Below, one piece after another: positions 1-5,074 of a stretch of DNA of 5,456 nucleotides. The position numbers and the translations under genes are program-made. The notes beneath the pieces are model-generated. The model was not told the DNA's origin. It saw only the letters and a program-made list of their open reading frames with translations, and made no database searches. The stretch is from Acidobacteriota bacterium (GTDB lineage: Bacteria > Acidobacteriota > Terriglobia > Terriglobales > Acidobacteriaceae). Positions within the stretch are counted from its first letter, which is position 1; each line of letters opens with the position of its first letter. The stretch covers positions 1 to 5,456 of the forward strand of contig JAKAAZ010000226.1 of NCBI GenBank assembly GCA_021802085.1. The letters are read 5' to 3'.

Positions 1-251
1 TTGCCTATCTCGCTGCTTGAGTTCGATCTGAAGCCGTCTGCCGTTGCCCATACCTCAGCTATACGGCCAAACATGGCACACAACAAGTACCTACATTGGT
101 TACCTTTACATGCGGCCATGATACTAGTACTACAGTTGCAGTTAATGGATTCCCCTGATTTCCATCGCGACCCCACTCGCTCACTGCTCTCTAAAAATCA
201 ATGGTTTACAGCGCAGCTACCCCAAACAATTCGCTATCTGCAACTGTAGAA
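1..251. other. Region without a recognisable gene
   Basis: I see no gene here. The frame open from the first base to 249 encodes a composition I do not recognise and has no ribosome binding site in view. The third forward frame is broken by several stops. It does contain two short stretches (around 90-155 and 201-266) with the Thr/Ser/Val-rich alternation of an Ig-like or FN3-like beta-sandwich, so a decayed surface-protein gene is possible but not provable. The only clear structure is the inverted repeat listed separately. Confidence 0.5.
130..249. repeat. 12-bp inverted repeat with 96-bp spacer
   Basis: CTACAGTTGCAG at 130-141 is the exact reverse complement of CTGCAACTGTAG at 238-249. The arms frame a 120-bp unit in a stretch without a gene. 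I see no target-site duplication directly outside the arms and no ORF inside. It could be the ends of a very small non-autonomous element, or chance. Confidence 0.35.
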
Positions 252-482
252 CTAAAAGTCGCGGGCCAGGATCGCTGCGCCGGTAGTGAACAGCAGGACA
301 GAAGAGACCAGGAAGCAGATGGCCAGACCGAGACACTGGAATGTTCCCGTGAGCAAGTGGGTTTTCGGATCGATGGATGCGGTGGCGCTCATCGCGTCGA
401 AGACGTTCCAGCCGTGGAGCGCTGCTTCTGTGCTTGCCGCTGCGGTAGAGCGTTTCTCCTTCCGACGGTATCTAAAGTAACT
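252..482 (-). pseudogene. C-terminal remnant of a small membrane protein gene
   Basis: Reading the minus strand from about 482 to a TAG at 252-254 gives roughly 76 protein-like codons. A basic stretch (RYRRKEKR) is followed by an Ala/Ser/Thr-rich linker, then WNVFDAMSATASIDPKTH, then one hydrophobic helix (about TFQCLGLAICFLVSSVLLF), ending AAILARDF. Third codon positions are mostly G or C, unlike the AT-richer DNA on both sides. No ATG, GTG or TTG start precedes the coherent stretch before an in-frame TAG at 519-521. The only internal ATG (390-392), which would give 46 residues, lacks a good ribosome binding site. I read this as the tail of a longer gene cut near 480. A free-standing 46-residue membrane protein is the alternative. 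I do not recognise the family. Confidence 0.45.
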
Positions 483-733
483 ACACTCACCCCGCCATTT
501 TCGTAAGAAATGGTGGTACTATATGAATTCAAAAGAACATGCGAGAAGAAGAGCTGCGCTGACTGTAAAGTGACTAAGGTAACCATGAAGCCGGGGGTTG
601 CAATGTCAATATCGTTAATTCGGAAGTATATTTACAGTGATCCCTTCGATTATGCACAGGTGCTGAACCGCATATTTCCAGCGGAACCGATGTCGTTGGC
701 GGACTCGATGCAACAGTACTTGGACAACATTGC
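483..733. other. AT-richer spacer upstream of the lipoprotein gene
   Basis: This stretch is visibly richer in A and T than the genes on either side. It holds a short hairpin at 492-516 and a doubtful 77-codon ORF (510-743). It should contain the promoter of the lipoprotein gene, but I found no -35/-10 pair with correct spacing that I would stand behind. Confidence 0.4.
492..516. repeat. Short hairpin-forming inverted repeat
   Basis: CCGCCATTT (492-500) and AAATGGTGG (508-516) can form a 9-bp stem with one G-T wobble and a 7-nt loop. It sits where the GC-rich remnant gives way to AT-richer DNA. No T-run follows on either strand, so a standard intrinsic terminator is unlikely. Confidence 0.3.
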
Positions 734-743
734 ATGCATGTAG
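510..743 (+). CDS. Doubtful small ORF, 77 codons
   Basis: The frame opens with ATG at 510 and ends with TAG at 741-743, so it overlaps the first ten bases of the lipoprotein gene in another frame. The product is basic at the N terminus, with cysteines spaced C-x4-C-x2-C in the first 20 residues, then a stretch (SLIRKYIYSDPFDYAQVLNR) that could fold. There is no clear Shine-Dalgarno before 510. A purine-rich GGGGG before the internal ATG at 603 could serve a shorter, 46-residue version. The overlap would allow translational coupling to the lipoprotein, but the family is unknown and the ORF may be chance. Confidence 0.18.
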   Translation: MVVLYEFKRTCEKKSCADCKVTKVTMKPGVAMSISLIRKYIYSDPFDYAQVLNRIFPAEPMSLADSMQQYLDNIACM

Positions 744-2269
744 AACGTCTCCCCCTGCTTCTGCTATTGGTTTGTTTAACGGCTTGCGGTTCGCCAGGCA
801 GCGTACCAGCCTCGACGATCACGCCGGGCAACGCTGCAAAAGCTATCCCAGTGATTGCGGATCTGACCTACAGCAGCGATGCGACCACGATTGTTGCCAG
901 CTACCAGATGCAGACAACGGCGACCTCGTCGCTGGCCTGTGGGACGACGCCGCGCAGCTACACCATCGACGCAGTGGATAACGGTCTGGTCAGCGCAGCC
1001 AGCCAGCAGAACGTAGTGGCGGGCCTGGTTCCTTCTACCACGTACGATTGCCAAATCACCGCGACAAACTCTGCCGGATCGGCGACAGCAAGGTTCTCGC
1101 TTGCGACCACGGCGGAGGATGCAACCACGCCGATCTCGAGCGTCTCATTCGGGCCAATCACCAGCTACAACTCCATCGACCCCGCAGATCAGGGCAGTGC
1201 GGATACCTTTTATAACTGCAAATCGAACGATGGCGTCACCTACTTCACTGTGGGAGATATGAAGAAACCCTGGCAGCAGAATGGGGCCCCCGTGAACACG
1301 CTGGCCAGCAGCTCGCTATCGATTGGCAAGTTCACCTCGGAGTCGCCGCTGGCCGGAATGACGATCAACTTCATGCAGAACTATGGTCTGTGCTGCTCCG
1401 GAACGGGCGACGACAATCGCTCTCAGAAGGACACTGGTCTATTCTGCATGGCTGGAAATATTTATATTTCCCTCGGCCGCCAACTGCAGGGCAACCACAT
1501 CGTACTGGAACAGAACGCCGGCCAGATCGCATGGAGTCCCGACAAGGGTCAAAGCTGGAACAACTTCCAGACTCCCTCTGTGTTCAATGCCATGGGCAAT
1601 CCCACCACCCCGCCCAGCGCATCCATGTTTGCCGCCAGCCCCAGCGCCTTCGGAACTGCGACCTTTGTCATGTACGGGGCCGACGATGGCACTCTCGGCT
1701 ACACCGCCGCGGTCAATCGCCATGACAATGCCAACGCCTACATCTACCTGATTGCCAACGAGGGCGCATGGAACGGCGGCGGACCCTCGAACGGCGGCGG
1801 GAATGCCTACTACCTGGCGCGGGTTCCGCGGGCAAAAATCTCCCGCCTTCAGCCGGGCGACTATCAGTATTACGTCGGCGGCGATGGATCGCTCGATGCT
1901 GGCTGGACTTCAACGCAGGCAAACGCGCAGCCCATTCTTTCGAATTTCGGCGAGCTAGGGTCGGCGAACGTGCAATATGTACCGGCACTGAATCGCTATA
2001 TCTTGCTCACCTTCTTCTATCCGCATGGCGCCGGAAACCCAGGCACAACCTTCGATACGACCTGGCTGGTGTATGAAGCCCCGCATCCGTGGGGGCCGTG
2101 GTCGCTGGTCAATACGACCCGTTGGCCGACACAGGGCTATTACAATCCCATCATTTTGAATGACACGATCGATCGCGGGTCGACGCCGACGCTCATGTTC
2201 ACTGGGGACTTTTTCGACGGCGGCACCGCCAGCTACCAGATGTACCTGTCAACCATGACGATCAACTAA
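734..2269 (+). CDS. Secreted lipoprotein, FN3-like domain plus DUF4185-like beta-propeller
   Basis: The product is 511 residues. It starts with a lipoprotein signal: basic MHVER, a Leu-rich core, and lipobox L15-T-A-C18 followed by Gly-Ser. It should be lipidated on Cys18 and exported. Residues about 38-127 look like a fibronectin type III fold, with GLVPSTTYDCQITATNSAGSA giving the typical last strands. C69 and C106 could form a disulfide. Residues about 135-511 resemble DUF4185-type propellers of the glycosidase-like superfamily. The signs are an AWSPDKGQSW blade motif (266-275), YYLARVPRAKI (359-369), then DYQYYVGG and a Trp, VQYVPALNRYIL (413-424), and EAPHPWGPWSL (448-458). No catalytic carboxylate trio can be assigned with confidence, so enzyme activity is open and the ligand is probably a carbohydrate. 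A glycine-rich loop lies at 348-356, and C220-C221 are adjacent. The ATG at 734 is chosen because it begins the signal peptide; GGA at 722-724 is a weak ribosome binding site. Confidence 0.85.
   Translation: MHVERLPLLLLLVCLTACGSPGSVPASTITPGNAAKAIPVIADLTYSSDATTIVASYQMQTTATSSLACGTTPRSYTIDAVDNGLVSAASQQNVVAGLVPSTTYDCQITATNSAGSATARFSLATTAEDATTPISSVSFGPITSYNSIDPADQGSADTFYNCKSNDGVTYFTVGDMKKPWQQNGAPVNTLASSSLSIGKFTSESPLAGMTINFMQNYGLCCSGTGDDNRSQKDTGLFCMAGNIYISLGRQLQGNHIVLEQNAGQIAWSPDKGQSWNNFQTPSVFNAMGNPTTPPSASMFAASPSAFGTATFVMYGADDGTLGYTAAVNRHDNANAYIYLIANEGAWNGGGPSNGGGNAYYLARVPRAKISRLQPGDYQYYVGGDGSLDAGWTSTQANAQPILSNFGELGSANVQYVPALNRYILLTFFYPHGAGNPGTTFDTTWLVYEAPHPWGPWSLVNTTRWPTQGYYNPIILNDTIDRGSTPTLMFTGDFFDGGTASYQMYLSTMTIN
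1772..1801 (+). repeat. Imperfect 18-bp tandem repeat encoding the Gly-rich loop
   Basis: AACGGCGGCGGA (1772-1783) recurs 18 bp later as AACGGCGGCGGG (1790-1801). The repeat encodes two NGGG units separated by Pro-Ser in the lipoprotein's propeller region, probably a surface loop grown by slippage. Confidence 0.5.
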
Positions 2270-2285
2270 CCCAGATGTAAGAGCC

Positions 2286-2723
2286 TCAGCGGATTCCAAG
2301 AATGTTGCATTGCGCGCGCAATGCCAGCTGGTGCGCCGTTCCGCCAATGAATCCGCTCAACCCTCCCGGTTCCCGTCGAAGTCCGACCACTAAAAGCTCC
2401 GGTCGCACTTGATCGATTGCTTGAAGTAATCCCTCTATCTCTTCTCCTTCAACCAGTTCCGCGTGGAGATGGATGCCTTCCCGTTCTGCCGTGTCTTTCG
2501 CACTGCGATGCAGGTCCGCATAAAAAGCCCGCCGCTGGTTTGTCAGCAATACCGGCACGTCAGGAGCGACCGCAGACACATAGCTGATGTACGCTGGCAG
2601 ATTTTCAACCACCGTCACAATGGTCAGTTCCGCGGCGTCCAGCTTGGCCAAATCCAGGGCGGAACGAAAAGCCCGTGCCGCTTCCGGTGACTCGTCGAAT
2701 GCAACCGCAATTCTTTTGAACAT
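2286..2723 (-). CDS. Universal stress protein (UspA superfamily) with degenerate ATP motif
   Basis: The 145-residue product is a full-length single Usp domain, cytoplasmic and probably dimeric. It opens with KRIAVAFDESPEAARAF, the usual beta1 and Asp10 of the nucleotide pocket, continues with ELTIVTVVE, and ends with LLVVGLR and a final strand CNILGIR. The ATP signature G-x2-G-x9-G-[ST] is altered: aligned residues are G114, R117 in place of the second Gly, G127, then G128 in place of Ser/Thr, with T129 one place later. It may therefore bind ATP weakly or be of the non-ATP-binding class; this is inference. AAAAAAGG, nine bases before the ATG, is a good ribosome binding site. The stop lies 16 bp from the stop of the convergent lipoprotein gene. 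The gene lies downstream of the DUF5996 gene on the same strand, but 129 bp with paired operator-like dyads separate them, suggesting its own regulated promoter. Confidence 0.92.
   Translation of the reverse strand: MFKRIAVAFDESPEAARAFRSALDLAKLDAAELTIVTVVENLPAYISYVSAVAPDVPVLLTNQRRAFYADLHRSAKDTAEREGIHLHAELVEGEEIEGLLQAIDQVRPELLVVGLRREPGGLSGFIGGTAHQLALRAQCNILGIR
2307..2324. repeat. Perfect 18-bp palindrome inside the stress-protein gene
   Basis: GCATTGCGCGCGCAATGC is its own reverse complement. It lies in the last codons of the universal stress protein gene, encoding ALRAQC, about 40 bp past the end of the convergent lipoprotein gene. No T-run follows on either strand. It may slow polymerase or act as a protein-binding site, or it may simply reflect codon choice. 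Confidence 0.5.
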
Positions 2724-2769
2724 GGTGACGCACCTTTTTTCAGGCTCCTGCGAATGGGGTCCGGAAAAG

Positions 2770-2827
2770 TAGTTGCCTTAGCAACCAACCCGCCTCTTTT
2801 TGGCGTTTATGGTTGCTAAGGCAACTA
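2770..2827 (-). promoter_or_regulatory. Paired MarR-box-like operators forming an 18-bp inverted repeat
   Basis: TAGTTGCCTTAGCAACCA (2770-2787) is the exact reverse complement of 2810-2827. Each arm is also a dyad by itself, GTTGC-CTTA-GCAAC, close to the TTGCC/GGCAA boxes bound by MarR-family repressors. The two dyad centres are 40 bp apart, about four helix turns, so dimers would sit on the same face. The 22-nt spacer holds a smaller CGCC/GGCG stem. The position, about 47-104 bp upstream of the universal stress protein start and just after the DUF5996 stop, suits an operator-promoter region for the stress gene. As RNA it could fold into a long hairpin followed by CUUUUCC, so a terminator for the DUF5996 gene is the alternative. 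No MarR gene is present in the window. Confidence 0.6.
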
Positions 2828-2852
2828 AAATATCGGGCAGGGCGCGCAAGGG

Positions 2853-3773
2853 TCAGGTGGCCGCTTTCTCCAACTCCTTGCGGTCCCATTTTCCGGTGTT
2901 CGCTCCGGCATCGTACGTACTCTGTAAAAACTCCAGCAGCGTGGCTCTTGGCGCAGGGGACTGCCGCACGTCATCGTACATCAGCAGAAATTCCTTCAGC
3001 TGTGGATGATAGAAAGCCGGCGCAGGTTGGATCGGTTGCTCGGCAAATCCCTCCGGCTCCGGGGCGGCATAGGCATAGAAGGCTGCGCCCGCAATGTCTC
3101 CACCTCCGGGCCACCATCCTGCGCTGATCACTTCATGCGAATAGGCTTCCCGCGTGATGGGATCGGCGCCTACGCGTTCCGGCGCTCGACGGCCGGAGAA
3201 TCGCGTCACGGCAAGATCGAAGCTGCCCCAGAAAAAGTGCGATGGACTGGATTTGCCAATGAATCTCGCGCGAAACTCCTTAAAGACAGAATCGCAGCTT
3301 ACGAGAATTCGCCAGAATCGATGGGCATATTCCGGGTCATACGAGGCATGTTGCGTGTCCCGATCGAACGGAATCGGATTGGGAATCTCGACTGGCGTGG
3401 GCCAGATCTTCACTTCGATTCCCAGCGATTTGAGGGCCGCCATAAATTCCCGATAAAAATCGGCCACCGACTTCGGTTCCAATCGCAGCGTTCTGCTTGT
3501 TGCCTTGTCAGTCGTAATGATCAGCGTGTGATCGATGAAATCGAACTGAATCTCGAAAATGCCGCCCGCATAGGGAATCGGCGAAGTCGTCAATCCTACC
3601 GCATTCACATACAGCGGAACTTCCCACCAATGGTTCAGCTTCGGGCTCAGAGCCAGCCGAACCTTGCCCACGATCTGCGACCACATATGCAGCGTCGAGT
3701 AGGTGTCCTGCCAGGCTGCCAAGGGAAGCTCCGGCCATTCCTCATGATTGGCGCGCGCAACGTTTGCTTTCAT
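2853..3773 (-). CDS. DUF5996 family protein
   Basis: The product is 306 residues, soluble, with no signal peptide or membrane helix. It matches what I know of DUF5996, a family of unknown function found widely in Acidobacteriota and Actinomycetota. Key blocks are WPELPLAAWQDTYSTLHMW (13-31) with QIVGK, NHWWEVPLYV (47-56), LTTSPIPY (61-68), FDFIDH (77-82), SHFFWGSFDLAVTRFSGR (178-195) and GWWPGG (219-224). The many conserved Trp and His residues suggest a binding or catalytic pocket, but no reaction is known. The start is taken at the ATG at 3771-3773 because GGAGGA (3778-3783) lies four bases upstream. A longer reading from a TTG at 3789-3791 would put this Shine-Dalgarno inside the gene. It is divergent from the DUF262 gene, 244 bp away, in GC-rich DNA like the lipoprotein gene, and looks like resident chromosome. 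Confidence 0.85.
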   Translation of the reverse strand: MKANVARANHEEWPELPLAAWQDTYSTLHMWSQIVGKVRLALSPKLNHWWEVPLYVNAVGLTTSPIPYAGGIFEIQFDFIDHTLIITTDKATSRTLRLEPKSVADFYREFMAALKSLGIEVKIWPTPVEIPNPIPFDRDTQHASYDPEYAHRFWRILVSCDSVFKEFRARFIGKSSPSHFFWGSFDLAVTRFSGRRAPERVGADPITREAYSHEVISAGWWPGGGDIAGAAFYAYAAPEPEGFAEQPIQPAPAFYHPQLKEFLLMYDDVRQSPAPRATLLEFLQSTYDAGANTGKWDRKELEKAAT

Positions 3774-3777
3774 GGCG

Positions 3778-3783
3778 TCCTCC
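3778..3783 (-). promoter_or_regulatory. Ribosome binding site of the DUF5996 gene
   Basis: GGAGGA on the minus strand, four bases before the ATG at 3773, is a near-perfect Shine-Dalgarno. It decides the start in favour of 306 residues over the TTG 18 bases upstream. Confidence 0.8.
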
Positions 3784-3841
3784 GCACACAACTTTCAGAT
3801 GCGGCGATCATCGTATGCGATAGGAAATTGTGGATGCAAAT

Positions 3842-3901
3842 CTATTCGTAGCGCAGGGCTTCGGCGGGAAGAATTTTTGCGGCCTGGCCGGCTAACAATC
3901 G
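3842..3901 (-). pseudogene. C-terminal tail of a MacB/FtsX-like ABC permease
   Basis: The minus strand reads RLLAGQAAKILPAEALRYE followed by TAG (3842-3844). The pattern of a small-residue/Ala segment, a hydrophobic residue, then P-x-x-ALR-x-E at the very end is the usual last segment of MacB-type permeases, including the duplicated permeases common in Acidobacteriota. Upstream in this frame a TGA (3902-3904) stops it at once, and the DNA turns AT-richer from about 3893. Nothing of the membrane or periplasmic domains is left in the window. This is the cut end of a larger gene and marks a recombination boundary. Only about 18 codons remain, so the family call is moderate. Confidence 0.5.
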
Positions 3902-4017
3902 TCAGACGCAATTTGGGATACGGTATGATTAGTTGCAACAACGATGCGTTCAGCGCGACGTTAGATAATTTTCCCGCTTAAAACGCCTTCGTCTCCAATA
4001 CCTCGATTAGGATTCCC
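3902..4017 (+). other. AT-richer leader of the DUF262 operon
   Basis: This noncoding stretch lies between the severed permease tail and the DUF262 start. TATGAT (3924-3929) and GATAAT (3964-3969) resemble -10 boxes, but neither has a convincing -35 at 16-18 bp, so I do not call a promoter. AGGA at 4009-4012, five bases before the ATG, is the ribosome binding site. Confidence 0.4.
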
Positions 4018-5064
4018 ATGCTAAAGTTTCAAGCACAGGTTTATCGGGTAAACGATATAGCAGGCTGGGACGCTCGAAAGGAGCTCGTCCTCGCGCCAGG
4101 TTTCCAGCGTCGGAGCGTTTGGAGTCCCAAGGGCCGCTCATATCTAATAGATTCAATTCTGAGGGGACTGCCCCTTCCTCAATTCTTTATTCGTGAAGTT
4201 GTCCATCCGAAAGAAAAGCGGATAGTACGTGAAGTCGTTGACGGACAGCAAAGAATTGCTTCGATTCTCGGATATATGCAGGGCAAGTTTACTGTTTTTA
4301 AAACACACAATGAGAACCTAGGCGGAACGATGTATGACGATCTGCCAGAGGAAGTGCAGCGAGCATTTCTCTCGTTCCCGCTTTCAGTGAATATCCTGGA
4401 AGGGACGGAGGATCAAGACGTACTTGAAATTTTTTCCAGGATTAACGCTTACACCGTCCCGTTAAATGCTCAGGAAAAACTGAATGCAAAATACGTCGGC
4501 GCGTTTAAGGGTGCAATGGACCGGCTAGCACGAGAGCATATCGAGTTCTGGAAACGTAATCGTGTGTTATTACCGCAGGCAATAACTAGGATGAAAGATG
4601 TTGAGTTGACAGCCGAATTAGTAGCTGCAATGCTTTTCGGCCTCCAAAACATGAAAACCATTATTGGTTCGATGTATGAAAAGTATGATGACAGTTTCCC
4701 GCAAGGAGACTTTATTGCACCGCGTTTCGGAGAAGTCCTTCAGGTTTGCGAGCGGCTACTCAACAACGAAATTGAAGGCACCATATTCCGTCGTATTCCG
4801 ATTTTTTATTCCTTGTTTTGTGCAACCTACGACTGCATGTATGGGCTGAAAGCAGACAATCAGATCAGGGGCCGGTATCCTGCCCAACCGAACTTAATGA
4901 TGGTTCAGCAAAAACTTTTTGATCTTAGCTCAATGGTGGAAGAGAAGTCGCCTAGCGCTACGTTCGACGCCTTTTACAAGGCCACCGTTGCATCGCAAAA
5001 CAAACTGCCGCAGCGTGTTCAGATGCATCAGACGCTGGTGGGTATCATTTCTCAGGCTTTTTGA
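4018..5064 (+). CDS. DUF262 family protein (GmrS/SspE-like N-terminal type), probable defence gene
   Basis: The product is 348 residues. DUF262 is a ParB/sulfiredoxin-like domain that hydrolyses nucleotides in GmrSD type IV restriction and in the phosphorothioate-sensing defence protein SspE. The domain covers roughly residues 5-190: PGFQRRSVWS (27-36) carries the family QR block, LIDSILRGLPLPQFFI (43-58) follows, then VVDGQQRIASI (73-83) with the hallmark DGQQR, and later EIFSRINAYTVPLNAQEKLNAKY (137-159). Residues about 190-348 are mostly helical without a motif I recognise. No DUF1524/HNH nuclease (His-x-x-Pro, Asn) is present, so this is the stand-alone form and the effector is probably the next gene. 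AGGA five bases upstream supports the start. Codons are less GC-biased than in the DUF5996 and lipoprotein genes, suggesting acquisition. The cytoplasm is the expected location. Confidence 0.88.
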   Translation: MLKFQAQVYRVNDIAGWDARKELVLAPGFQRRSVWSPKGRSYLIDSILRGLPLPQFFIREVVHPKEKRIVREVVDGQQRIASILGYMQGKFTVFKTHNENLGGTMYDDLPEEVQRAFLSFPLSVNILEGTEDQDVLEIFSRINAYTVPLNAQEKLNAKYVGAFKGAMDRLAREHIEFWKRNRVLLPQAITRMKDVELTAELVAAMLFGLQNMKTIIGSMYEKYDDSFPQGDFIAPRFGEVLQVCERLLNNEIEGTIFRRIPIFYSLFCATYDCMYGLKADNQIRGRYPAQPNLMMVQQKLFDLSSMVEEKSPSATFDAFYKATVASQNKLPQRVQMHQTLVGIISQAF

Positions 5065-5074
5065 CTCCTCAGCC

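Noticed and set aside
1..249. 82-codon frame open from the left edge
   Set aside because: No recognisable domain, no ribosome binding site in view, and codon use is unlike the neighbouring genes.
492..516. Hairpin as an intrinsic terminator
   Set aside because: No run of T follows the stem on either strand, and no intact gene ends just before it.
1713..1988. 91-codon minus-strand frame, and similar frames over 1383-2076
   Set aside because: All overlap the well-supported lipoprotein and have Arg- and Pro-rich compositions typical of wrong-frame reading.
3774..3791. Six-residue N-terminal extension of DUF5996 from a TTG
   Set aside because: It would place the near-perfect Shine-Dalgarno GGAGGA inside the coding region. 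The downstream ATG has this site at good spacing.
3006..3851. 281-codon open frame on the plus strand
   Set aside because: It lies antisense to the DUF5996 gene, is very Arg/Ser-rich and shows no family pattern. It is a shadow of GC-rich codon usage on the other strand.
3913..3929. TTGGGA and TATGAT as a promoter for the DUF262 gene
   Set aside because: The boxes are only 5 bp apart, far from the 16-18 bp needed.
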